Part shown: positions 27,700 through 42,030 of the stretch, piece by piece
How the letters are laid out: every line of letters starts with the position of its first letter
Numbering within the stretch: the stretch's first letter is position 1
Assembly (NCBI RefSeq): GCF_910591885.1
Contig: NW_025963559.1
Coordinates: 124,001 to 188,000, forward strand
Origin: Bombus terrestris
Taxonomy: Eukaryota > Arthropoda > Insecta > Hymenoptera > Apidae
Direction: 5' to 3'
Length of the DNA stretch: 64,000 nucleotides
Position numbers and translations under genes: made by a program
The notes under the pieces: model-generated
The model's database searches: none
Told to the model about the DNA's origin: nothing
What the model saw: the letters and a program-made list of their open reading frames with translations, nothing else

Positions 27700-30600
27700 C
27701 TACATAATGTTATACTTATAACGTAATACTACACGGCGTCATACGTTATAACGTAACACTACATAACGTCATACGTTATAAAGTAACACAATACAACGTT
27801 GTTCGAAATACCGTAATGCTACATAACGTCATACATTATAACGTAACACTACATAACGTCATACGTTATAACGTAGTACTGCATAACGTCATACGTTATA
27901 ACGAAATACTACATGACGTCATACGTCATAAAGTAATACTACATGACGTCATACGTCATAAAGTAATACAATATTACGATATTCGTAATAACGTAATACC
28001 ACATGACGTCATACGTTATAACGTAATACTACATGTCTTTATACGTTATAACGTAATACAACATAAGGTCATACGTTATAAAGTTACACAATATAACGTT
28101 ATTCGTAATAACGTAATACTACATAACGTCATACGTTATAACGTAATACTACATGACATGATAAGTTATAACGTAATACGACATAACGTTGTGCGTTATA
28201 TCGTAATTCTATATAACGTTGTACGTTAAAACGAAATACTACATGACGTCATACGTCATAAAGTAATACTACATGACGTCATACGTCATAAAGTAATGCT
28301 ACATGACGTCATACGTTATAACATAATACTGCATAACGTCATACGTTATATCGTAATACTGCATAACGTCATACGTTATAACGAAATACTACATGACGTC
28401 ATACGTCATAAAGTAATACTACATGACGTCATACGTCATAAAGTAATACTACATGACGTCATACGTCATAAAGTAATACTACATGACGTCATACGTCATA
28501 AAGTAATATTACATGACGTCATACGTCATAAAGTAATACTACATGACGTCATACGTCATAAAGTAATACTACATGACGTAACATAATATAACGTTATTCG
28601 TAATAACGTAATACCACATGACGTCATACGTTATAACGTAATACTCCATAACGTCATAAGTTATAACCTAATACCGCATAACGTCATACGTTATAACCTA
28701 ATACCGCATAACGTCATACGTTATATCGTAATACTGCATAACGTCATACGTTATAACGAAATACTACATGACGTCATACGTCATAAAGTAATACTACATG
28801 ACGTCATACGTCATAAAGTAATACTACATGACGTCATACGTCATAAAGTAATACTACATGACGTCATACGTCATAAAGTAATACTACATGACGTCATACG
28901 TCATAAAGTAATACTACATGACGTCATACGTCATAACGTAATACTACATGTCTTTATACGTTATAACGTAATACAACGTAAGGTCATACGTTATAAAGTT
29001 ACACAATATAACGTTATTCGTAATAACGTAATACTACATAACGTCATACGTTATAACGTAATACTACATGACGTCATATGTTATAACGTAATACTACATG
29101 ACGGAATACGTTATAACGTAATTCTACATGACGCCGTACGTTACAACGTAATACTACATGCCTTTATACGTTATAACGTAATACAACATAAGGTCATAAG
29201 TTATAACCTAATACCGCATAACGTCATACGTTATAACCTAATACCGCATAACGTCATACGTTATATCGTAATACTGCATAACGTCATACGTTATAACGAA
29301 ATACTACATGACGTCATACGTCATAAAGTAATACTACATGACGTCATACGTCATAAAGTAATACTGCATAACGTCATACGTTATAACGAAATACTACATG
29401 ACGTCATACGTCATAAAGTAATACTACATGACGTCATACGTCATAAAGTAATACTACATGACGTCATACGTCATAAAGTAATACTACATAACGTCATATG
29501 TCATAAAGTAACATAATATAACGTTATTCGTAATAACGTAATACCACATGGCGTCATACGTTATAACGTAATACTCCATAACGTCATAAGTTATAACCTA
29601 ATACCGCATAACGTCATACGTTATAACCTAATACCGCATAACGTCATACGTTATATCGTAATACTGCATAACGTCATACGTTATAACGAAATACTACATG
29701 ACGTCATACGCCATAAAGTAATACTACATGACGTCATACGTCATAAAGTAATACTGCATAACGTCATACGTTATAACGAAATACTACATGACGTCATACG
29801 TCATAAAGTAATACTACATGACGTCATACGTCATAAAGTAATACTACATGACGTCATACGTCATAAAGTAATCCTACATGACGTCATACGTCATAAAGTA
29901 ATACTACATGACGTCATATGTCATAAAGTAACATAATATAACGTTATTCGTAATAACGTAATACCACATGGCGTCATACGTTATAACGTAATACTCCATA
30001 ACGTCATAAGTTATAACGTAATACTACATGACATGATACGTTATAACGTAATACGACATAACGTTGTGCGTTATATCGTAATTCTATATAACGTTGTACT
30101 TTATATCGTATTACTACATGACGTCATATGTTATAACGTAATACTACATGACGGCATACGTCATAAAGTAATACTACATGACGTCATACGTCATAAAGTA
30201 ACACAATATAACGTCATACGGTATAACGTAATACGACATAACGTTGTGCGTTATATCGTAATTCTATATAACGCTGTACGTTATATCGTAATATTACATG
30301 ACGTCATATGTTATAACGTAATACTACATGACGGCATATGTTATAACATAATACTACATGACGTCATACGTCATAAAGTAATACTACATGACGTCATACG
30401 TTATAACGTAATACTACATGTCTTTATACGTTATAAAGTAATACAACAAAAGGTCACACGTTATAAGGTAACACAATATAACGTTATTCGTAATAACGTA
30501 ATACTACATGACATGATACGTTATAACGTAATACGACATAACGTTGTGCGTTATATCGTAATTCTATATAACGTTGTACGTTATATCGTATTACTACATG

Positions 30601-30983
30601 ACGTCATATGTTATAACGTAATACTACATGACGGCATACGTTATAACATAATACTACATGACGTCATACGTTATAACGCAAAAATACATGACGTCATACG
30701 TTATAACCTCATACTGCATAACGTCATACGTTATATCGTACTAATACATAACGTCATACGTTATAACGTAACACTACATAAAGTCATACGTTATAACGTA
30801 GTACTGCATAACGTCATACGTTATATCGTAATACTACATAACGTCATACGTTATAAGGAAATACTACATGACGTCATACGTCATAAAGCAATATTACATG
30901 ACGTCATGCGTCATAAAGTAACACAATATTACGATATTCGTAATAACGTAATACTACATGACGTCATACGCTATAACGTGATA
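27700..30983 (+). repeat. U7, higher-order unit of 3,284 bp
   Basis: One half monomer (28570) is present. First occurrences of CTACATGCC and AATCCTACATG are here. A GTAATGCTACATG variant near 28.29 kb is shared only with U9. Length and content match U9 exactly 5,278 bp downstream. Confidence 0.82.
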
Positions 30984-32977
30984 CTACATAATGTTATACT
31001 TATAACGTAATACTACACGGCGTCATACGTTATAACGTAACACTACATAACGTCATACGTTATAAAGTAACACAATACAACGTTGTTCGAAATACCGTAA
31101 TGCTACATAACGTCATACATTATAACGTAACACTACATAACGTCATACGTTATAACGTAGTACTGCATAACGTCATACGTTATATCGTAATACTACATAA
31201 CGCCATACGTTATAACCTAATACTACATAACGTCATACGTTATAACCTAATAATGCTTAACGTCATACGTTATATCGTAATAATACATAACTTCATACGT
31301 TATAACCTAATACTACATGACGTCATACGTCATATAGTAATACTACATGACGTCATACGTCATATAGTAATACTACATGACGTCATACGTCATAAAGTAA
31401 TACAATATTACGATATTCGTAATAACGTAATACCACATGACGTCATACGTTATAACGTAATACTACATGTCTTTATACGTTATAACGTAATACAACATAA
31501 GGTCATACGTTATAAAGTTACACAATATAACGTTATTCGTAATAACGTAATACTACATAAAGTCATACGTTATAACGTAATACTACATGACATGATAAGT
31601 TATAACGTAATACGACATAACGTTGTGCGTTATATCGTAATTCTATATAACGTTGTACGTTAAAACGAAATACTACATGACGTCATACGTCATAAAGTAA
31701 TACTACATGACGTCATACGTCATAAAGTAATACTACATGACGTCATACGTTATAACCTAATACTGCATAACGTCATACGTTATATCGTAATACTGCATAA
31801 CGTCATACGTTATAACGAAATACTACATGGCGTCATACGTCATAAAGTAATACTACATGACGTCATACGTCATAAAGTAATACTACGTGACGTAACATAA
31901 TATAACGTTATTCGTAATAACGTAATACCACATGACGTCATACGTTATAACGTAATACTCCATAACGTCATAAGTTATAACCTAATACCGCATAACGTCA
32001 TACGTTATATCGTAATACTGCATAACGTCATACGTTATAACGAAATACTACATGACGTCATACGTCATAAAGTAATACTGCATGACGTCATACGTCATAA
32101 AGTAATACTACATGACGTCATACGTCATAAAGTAATACTGCATGACGTCATACGTCATAAAGTAATACTACATGACGTCATACGTCATAAAGTAATACTA
32201 CATGACGTCATATGTCATAAAGTAACATAATATAACGTTATTCGTAATAACGTAATACCACATGGCGTCATACGTTATAACGTAATACTCCATAACGTCA
32301 TTCGTTATAACGTAATACTACATGACATGATACGTTATAACGTAATACGACATAACGTTGTGCGTTATATCGTAATTCTATATAACGTTGTACGTTATAT
32401 CGTATTACTACATGACGTCATATGTTATAACGTAATACTACATGACGGCATACGTCATAAAGTAATACTACATGACGTCATACGTCATAAAGTAACACAA
32501 TATAACGTCATACGGTATAACGTAATACGACATAACGTTGTGCGTTATATCGTAATTCTATATAACGCTGTACGTTATATCGTATTACTACATGACGTCA
32601 TATGTTATAACGTAATACTACATGACGGCATACGTTATAACCTAATACTACATGACGTCATACGTTATAACGCAAAACTACATGACGTCATACGTTATAA
32701 CCTCATACTGCATAACGTCATACGTTATATCGTACTAATACATAACGTCATACGTTATAACGTAACACTACATAACGTCATACGTTATAACGTAGTACTG
32801 CATAACGTCATACGTTATATCGTAATACTACATAACGTCATACGTTATAAGGAAATACTACATGACGTCATACGTCATAAAGCAATATTACATGACGTCA
32901 TACGTCATAAAGTAACACAATATTACGATATTCGTAATAACGTAATACTACATGACGTCATACGCTATAACGTGATA
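30984..32977 (+). repeat. U8, higher-order unit of 1,994 bp
   Basis: One half monomer occurs, in the TACGTGACG form (31884). Monomers with CATATAGTAATAC (about 31.32-31.38 kb) and TAATGCTTAACG follow the anchor cassette. The junction between the two 5,278-bp copies lies near 32.1 kb inside this unit. Confidence 0.8.
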
Positions 32978-35900
32978 CTACAAAATGTTATACTTATAAC
33001 GTAATACTACACGGCGTCATACGTTATAACGTAACACTACATAACGTCATACGTTATAAAGTAACACAATACAACGTTGTTCGAAATACCGTAATGCTAC
33101 ATAACGTCATACATTATAACGTAACACTACATAACGTCATACGTTATAACGTAGTACTGCATAACGTCATACGTTATAACGAAATACTACATGACGTCAT
33201 ACGTCATAAAGTAATACTACATGACGTCATACGTCATAAAGTAATACAATATTACGATATTCGTAATAACGTAATACCACATGACGTCATACGTTATAAC
33301 GTAATACTACATGTCTTTATACGTTATAACGTAATACAACATAAGGTCATACGTTATAAAGTTACACAATATAACGTTATTCGTAATAACGTAATACTAC
33401 ATAACGTCATACGTTATAACGTAATACTACATGACATGATAAGTTATAACGTAATACGACATAACGTTGTGCGTTATATCGTAATTCTATATAACGTTGT
33501 ACGTTAAAACGAAATACTACATGACGTCATACGTCATAAAGTAATACTACATGACGTCATACGTCATAAAGTAATGCTACATGACGTCATACGTTATAAC
33601 ATAATACTGCATAACGTCATACGTTATATCGTAATACTGCATAACGTCATACGTTATAACGAAATACTACATGACGTCATACGTCATAAAGTAATACTAC
33701 ATGACGTCATACGTCATAAAGTAATACTACATGACGTCATACGTCATAAAGTAATACTACATGACGTCATACGTCATAAAGTAATATTACATGACGTCAT
33801 ACGTCATAAAGTAATACTACATGACGTCATACGTCATAAAGTAATACTACATGACGTAACATAATATAACGTTATTCGTAATAACGTAATACCACATGAC
33901 GTCATACGTTATAACGTAATACTCCATAACGTCATAAGTTATAACCTAATACCGCATAACGTCATACGTTATAACCTAATACCGCATAACGTCATACGTT
34001 ATATCGTAATACTGCATAACGTCATACGTTATAACGAAATACTACATGACGTCATACGTCATAAAGTAATACTACATGACGTCATACGTCATAAAGTAAT
34101 ACTACATGACGTCATACGTCATAAAGTAATACTACATGACGTCATACGTCATAAAGTAATACTACATGACGTCATACGTCATAAAGTAATACTACATGAC
34201 GTCATACGTCATAACGTAATACTACATGTCTTTATACGTTATAACGTAATACAACGTAAGGTCATACGTTATAAAGTTACACAATATAACGTTATTCGTA
34301 ATAACGTAATACTACATAACGTCATACGTTATAACGTAATACTACATGACGTCATACGTTATAACGTAATACTACATGACGGAATACGTTATAACGTAAT
34401 TCTACATGACGCCGTACGTTACAACGTAATACTACATGCCTTTATACGTTATAACGTAATACAACATAAGGTCATAAGTTATAACCTAATACCGCATAAC
34501 GTCATACGTTATAACCTAATACCGCATAACGTCATACGTTATATCGTAATACTGCATAACGTCATACGTTATAACGAAATACTACATGACGTCATACGTC
34601 ATAAAGTAATACTACATGACGTCATACGTCATAAAGTAATACTGCATAACGTCATACGTTATAACGAAATACTACATGACGTCATACGTCATAAAGTAAT
34701 ACTACATGACGTCATACGTCATAAAGTAATACTAAATGACGTCATACGTCATAAAGTAATACTACATAACGTCATATGTCATAAAGTAACATAATATAAC
34801 GTTATTCGTAATAACGTAATACCACATGGCGTCATACGTTATAACGTAATACTCCATAACGTCATAAGTTATAACCTAATACCGCATAACGTCATACGTT
34901 ATAACCTAATACCGCATAACGTCATACGTTATATCGTAATACTGCATAACGTCATACGTTATAACGAAATACTACATGACGTCATACGCCATAAAGTAAT
35001 ACTACATGACGTCATACGTCATAAAGTAATACTGCATAACGTCATACGTTATAACGAAATACTACATGACGTCATACGTCATAAAGTAATACTACATGAC
35101 GTCATACGTCATAAAGTAATACTACATGACGTCATACGTCATAAAGTAATCCTACATGACGTCATACGTCATAAAGTAATACTACATGACGTCATATGTC
35201 ATAAAGTAACATAATACAACGTTATTCGTAATAACGTAATACCACATGGCGTCATACGTTATAACGTAATACTCCATAACGTCATTCGTTATAACGTAAT
35301 ACTACATGACATGATACGTTATAACGTAATACGACATAACGTTGTGCGTTATATCGTAATTCTATATAACGTTGTACTTTATATCGTATTACTACATGAC
35401 GTCATATGTTATAACGTAATACTACATGACGGCATACGTCATAAAGTAATACTACATGACGTCATACGTCATAAAGTAACACAATATAACGTCATACGGT
35501 ATAACGTAATACGACATAACGTTGTGCGTTATATCGTAATTCTATATAACGCTGTACGTTATATCGTAATATTACATGACGTCATATGTTATAACGTAAT
35601 ACTACATGACGGCATATGTTATAACATAATACTACATGACGTCATACGTCATAAAGTAATACTACATGACGTCATACGTTACAACGTAATACTACATGTC
35701 TTTATACGTTATAACGTAATACAACAAAAGGTCACACGTTATAAGGTAACACAATATAACGTTATTCGTAATAACGTAATACTACATGACATGATACGTT
35801 ATAACGTAATACGACATAACGTTGTGCGTTATATCGTAATTCTATATAACGTTGTACGTTATATCGTATTACTACATGACGTCATATGTTATAACGTAAT

Positions 35901-36261
35901 ACTACATGACGGCATACGTTATAACATAATACTACATGACGTCATACGTTATAACGCAAAAATACATGACGTCATACGTTATAACCTCATACTGCATAAC
36001 GTCATACGTTATATCGTACTAATACATAACGTCATACGTTATAACGTAACACTACATAAAGTCATACGTTATAACGTAGTACTGCATAACGTCATACGTT
36101 ATATCGTAATACTACAAAACGTCATACGTTATAAGGAAATACTACATGACGTCATACGTCATAAAGCAATATTACATGACGTCATGCGTCATAAAGTAAC
36201 ACAATATTACGATATTCGTAATAACGTAATACTACATGACGTCATACGCTATAACGTGATA
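32978..36261 (+). repeat. U9, higher-order unit of 3,284 bp
   Basis: This is the second copy of U7. Differences I could see include T to A in the anchor (32983), C for T at 34357, and TC at 35286-35287 where U7 has AA (30008-30009). The half monomer is at 33848. Confidence 0.82.
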
Positions 36262-37685
36262 CTACATAATGTTATACTTATAACGTAATACTACACGGCG
36301 TCATACGTTATAACGTAACACTACATAACGTCATACGTTATAACGTAACACAATACAACGTTGTTCGAAATACCGTAATGCTACATAACGTCATACATTA
36401 TAACGTAACACTACATAACGTCATACGTTATAACGTAGTACTGCATAACGTCATACGTTATATCGTAATACTACATAACGCCATACGTTATAACCTAATA
36501 CTACATAACGTCATACGTTATAACCTAATAATGCTTAACGTCATACGTTATATCGTAATAATACATAACTTCATACGTTATAACCTAATACTACATGACG
36601 TCATACGTCATATAGTAATACTACATGACGTCATACGTCATATAGTAATACTACATGACGTCATACGTCATAAAGTAATACAATATTACGATATTCGTAA
36701 TAACGTAATACCACATGACGTCATACGTTATAACGTAATACTACATGTCTTTATACGTTATAACGTAATACAACATAAGGTCATACGTTATAAAGTTACA
36801 CAATATAACGTTATTCGTAATAACGTAATACTACATAAAGTCATACGTTATAACGTAATACTACATGACATGATAAGTTATAACGTAATACGACATAACG
36901 TTGTGCGTTATATCGTAATTCTATATAACGTTGTACGTTAAAACGAAATACTACATGACGTCATACGTCATAAAGTAATACTACATGACGTCATACGTCA
37001 TAAAGTAATACTACATGACGTCATACGTTATAACCTAATACTGCATAACGTCATACGTTATATCGTAATACTGCATAACGTCATACGTTATAACGAAATA
37101 CTACATGGCGTCATACGTCATAAAGTAATACTACATGACGTCATACGTCATAAAGTAATACTACGTGACGTAACATAATATAACGTTATTCGTAATAACG
37201 TAATACCACATGACGTCATACGTTATAACGTAATACTCCATAACGTCATACGTTATAACCTAATACCGCATAACGTCATACGTTATATCGTAATACTGCA
37301 TAACGTCATACGTTATAACGAAATACTACATGACGTCATACGTCATAAAGTAATACTACATGACGTCATACGTCATAAAGTAATACTACATGACGTCATA
37401 CGTCATAAAGTAATACTACATGACGTCATAAGTCATAAAGTAATACTACATGACGTCATACGTCATAAAGTAATACTACATGACGTCATACGTCATAAAG
37501 TAATACTACATGACGTCATACGTCATAAAGTAATACTACATGACGTCATACGTTATAAGGAAATACTACATGACGTCATACGTCATAAAGCAATATTACA
37601 TGACGTCATACGTCATAAAGTAACACAATATTACGATATTCGTAATAACGTAATACTACATGACGTCATACGCTATAACGTGATA
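36262..37685 (+). repeat. U10, higher-order unit of 1,424 bp
   Basis: It begins as a copy of U8 at an offset of 5,278 bp and departs from it near 37.5 kb. There it returns directly to an anchor cassette (ATAAGGAAATA), skipping the GACATGATACG cassette that U8 contains. One half monomer (37162). Confidence 0.8.
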
Positions 37686-39139
37686 CTACATAATGTTATA
37701 CTTATAACGTAATACTACACGGCGTCATACGTTATAACGTAACACTACATAACGTCATACGTTATAAAGTAACACAATACAACGTTGTTCGAAATACCGT
37801 AATGCTACATAACGTCATACATTATAACGTAACACTACATAACGTCATACGTTATAACGTAGTACTGCATAACGTCATACGTTATATCGTAATACTACAT
37901 AGCGCCATATGTTATAACCTAATACTACATAACGTCATACGTTATAACCTAATACTGCTTAACGTCATACGTTATATCGTAATAATACATAACTTCATAC
38001 GTTATAACCTAATACTACATGACGTCATACGTCATATAGTAATACTACATGACGTCATACGTCATATAGTAATACTACATGACGTCATACGTCATATAGT
38101 AATACTACATGACGTCATACGTCATAAAGTAATACAATATTACGATATTCGTAATAACGTAATACCACATGACGTCATACGTTATAACGTAATACTACAT
38201 GTCTTTATACGTTATAACGTAATACAACATAAGGTCATACGTTATAAAGTTACACAATATAACGTTATTCGTAATAACGTAATACTACATAAAGTCATAC
38301 GTTATAACGTAATACTACATGACATGATAAGTTATAACGTAATACGACATAACGTTGTGCGTTATATCGTAATTCTATATAACGTTGTACGTTAAAACGA
38401 AATACTACATGACGTCATACGTCATAAAGTAATACTACATGACGTCATACGTCATAAAGTAATACTACATGACGTCATACGTTATAACCTAATACTGCAT
38501 AACGTCATACGTTATATCGTAATACTGCATAACGTCATACGTTATAACGAAATACTACATGGCGTCATACGTCATAAAGTAATACTACATGACGTCATAC
38601 GTCATAAAGTAATACTACGTGACGTAACATAATATAACGTTATTCGTAATAACGTAATACCACATGACGTCATACGTTATAACGTAATACTCCATAACGT
38701 CATACGTTATAACCTAATACCGCATAACGTCATACGTTATATCGTAATACTGCATAACGTCATACGTTATAACGAAATACTACATGACGTCACACGTCAT
38801 AAAGTAATACTACATGACGTCATACGTCATAAAGTAATACTACATGACGTCATACGTCATAAAGTAATACTACATGACGTCATAAGTCATAAAGTAATAC
38901 TACATGACGTCATACGTCATAAAGTAATACTACATGACGTCATACGTCATAAAGTAATACTACATGACGTCATACGTCATAAAGTAATACTACATGACGT
39001 CATACGTTATAAGGAAATACTACATGACGTCATACGTCATAAAGCAATATTACATGACGTCATACGTCATAAAGTAACACAATATTACGATATTCGTAAT
39101 AACGTAATACTACATGACGTCATACGCTATAACGTGATA
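37686..39139 (+). repeat. U11, higher-order unit of 1,454 bp
   Basis: It is an adjacent tandem copy of U10 plus exactly one monomer. Three CATATAGTAATAC monomers (38016-38105) stand where U10 has two. It also has CATAGCGCCATATG and AATACTGCTTAACG variants in place of the U10 forms. Half monomer at 38616. Confidence 0.82.
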
Positions 39140-42030
39140 CTACATAATGTTATACTTATAACGTAATACTACACGGCGTCATACGTTATAACGTAACACT
39201 ACATAACGTCATACGTTATAAAGTAACACAATACAACGTTGTTCGAAATACCGTAATGCTACATAACGTCATACATTATAACGTAACACTACATAACGTC
39301 ATACGTTATAACGTAGTACTGCATAACGTCATACGTTATATCGTAATACTACATAGCGCCATATGTTATAACCTAATACTACATAACGTCATACGTTATA
39401 ACCTAATACTGCTTAACGTCATACGTTATATCGTAATAATACATAACTTCATACGTTATAACCTAATACTACATGACGTCATACGTCATATAGTAATACT
39501 ACATGACGTCATACGTCATATAGTAATACTACATGACGTCATACGTCATAAAGTAATACAATATTACGATATTCGTAATAACGTAATACCACATGACGTC
39601 ATACGTTATAACCTAATACTGCTTAACGTCATACGTTATATCGTAATACTGCATAACGTCATACGTTATAACGAAATACTACATGACGTCATACGTCATA
39701 AAGTAATACTACATGACGTCATACGTCATAAAGTAATACTACATGACGTCATACGTCATAAAGTAATACTACATGACGTCATACGTCATAAAGTAATACT
39801 ACATGACGTCATACGTCATAAAGTAATACTACATACGTCATACGTCATAAAGTAATACTACATGGCGTCATACGTCATAAAGTAATACTACATGACGTAA
39901 CATAATATAACGTTATTCGTAATAACGTAATACCACATGACGTCATACGTTATAACGTAATACTCCATAACGTCATAAGTTATAACCTAATACCGCATAA
40001 CGTCATACGTTATATCGTAATACTGCATAACGTCATACGTTATAACGAAATACTACATGACGTCATACGTCATAAAGTAATACTGCATGACGTCATACGT
40101 CATAAAGTAATACTACATGACGTCATACGTCATAAAGTAATACTACATGACGTCATATGTCATAAAATAACATAATATAACGTTATTCGTAATAACGTAA
40201 TACCACATGGCGTCATACGTTATAACGTAATACTCCATAACGTCATTCGTTATAACGTAATACTACATGACATGATACGTTATAACGTAATACGACATAA
40301 CGTTGTGCGTTATATCGTAATTCTATATAACGTTGTACGTTATATCGTATTACTACATGACGTCATATGTTATAACGTAATACTACATGACGGCATACGT
40401 CATAAAGTAATACTACATGACGTCATACGTCATAAAGTAACACAATATAACGTCATACGGTATAACGTAATACGACATAACGTTGTGCGTTATATCGTAA
40501 TTCTATATAACGCTGTACGTTATATCGTACTACTACATGACGTCATATGTTATAACGTAATACTACATGACGGCATACGTTATAACCTAATACTACATGA
40601 CGTCATACGTTATAACGCAAAACTACATGACGTCATACGTTATAACCTCATACTGCATAACGTCATACGTTATATCGTACTAATACATAACGTCATACGT
40701 TATAACGTAACACTACATAACGTCATACGTTATAACGTAGTACTGCATAACGTCATACGTTATATCGTAATACTACATAACGTCATACGTTATAAGGAAA
40801 TACTACATGACGTCATACGTCATAAAGCAATATTACATGACGTCATACGTCATAAAGTAACACAATATTACGATATTCGTAATAACGTAATACTACATGA
40901 CGTCATACGCTATAACGTGATACTACATAATGTTATACTTATAACGTAATACTACACGGCGTCATACGTTATAACGTAACACTACATAACGTTATACGTT
41001 ATAAAGTAACACAATACAACGTTGTTCGAAATACCGTAATGCTACATAACGTCATACATTATAACGTAACACTACATAACGTCATACGTTATAACGTAGT
41101 ACTGCATAACGTCATACGTTATAACGAAATACTACATGACGTCATACGTCATAAAGTAATACTACATGACGTCATACGTCATAAAGTAATACAATATTAC
41201 GATATTCGTAATAACGTAATACCACATGACGTCATACGTTATAACGTAATACTACATGTCTTTATACGTTATAACGTAATACAACATAAGGTCATACGTT
41301 ATAAAGTTACACAATATAACGTTATTCGCAATAACGTAATACTACATAACGTCATACGTTATAACGTAATACTACATGACATGATAAGTTATAACGTAAT
41401 ACGACATAACGTTGTGCGTTATATCGTAATTCTATATAACGTTGTACGTTAAAACGAAATACTACATGACGTCATACGTCATAAAGTAATACTACATGAC
41501 GTCATACGTCATAAAGTAATACTACATGACGTCATACGTCATAAAGTAATACTACATGACGTCATACGTCATAAAGTAATACTACATGACGTCATACGTC
41601 ATAAAGTAATACTACATGACGTCATACGTCATAAAGTAATACTACATGACGTCATACGTCATAAAGTAATACTACATACGTCATACGTCATAAAGTAATA
41701 CTACATGACGTCATACGTCATAAAGTAATACTACATGACGTCATACGTTATAACCTAATACTGCATAACGTCATACGTTATATCGTAATACTGCATAACG
41801 TCATACGTTATAACGAAATACTACATGACGTCATACGTCATAAAGTAATACTACATGACGTCATACGTCATAAAGTAATACTACATGACGTCATACGTCA
41901 TAAAGTAATACTACATGACGTCATACGTCATAAAGTAATACTACATACGTCATACGTCATAAAGTAATACTACATGGCGTCATACGTCATAAAGTAATAC
42001 TACATGACGTAACATAATATAACGTTATTC
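38100..42030 (+). repeat. 6,639-bp-spaced duplication, upstream copy
   Basis: It is colinear with about 44.7-48.6 kb. Half monomers 38616/45255 and 39889/46528, anchors 39140/45779 and 40923/47562, and the 29-bp monomer 39830/46469 all differ by 6,639 bp. Past about 41.5 kb the offset drops to 6,609 bp (41673/48282, 41942/48551), a loss of one type A monomer in the downstream copy. Confidence 0.82.
39140..40922 (+). repeat. U12, higher-order unit of 1,783 bp
   Basis: One second-type 29-bp monomer (39830) and one half monomer (39889) occur; the length is 119 half units minus two. It shares the CATAGCGCC variant with U11 but switches near 39.6 kb to a type A run and then to the GACATGATACG cassette. 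U15 has the same length and content 6,639 bp away. Confidence 0.82.

Larger units (their letters stand above)
26800..37400 (+). repeat. Tandem duplication of 5,278 bp
   Basis: Copy 1 runs from about 26.8 to 32.1 kb and copy 2 from about 32.1 to 37.4 kb. Anchors (27700/32978, 30984/36262) and half monomers (28570/33848, 31884/37162) all differ by exactly 5,278 bp. Only scattered substitutions separate the copies, for example at 27200/32478, 27213/32491, 27307/32585 and 29079/34357. End points are approximate because both edges lie in type A runs. Confidence 0.85.

Noticed and set aside
28290..28590. GTAATGCTACATG as a gained start codon of a small gene
   Set aside because: The ATG arises from a single variant base in one monomer, shared only by the two 5,278-bp copies. 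The following frame is plain monomer repeat.
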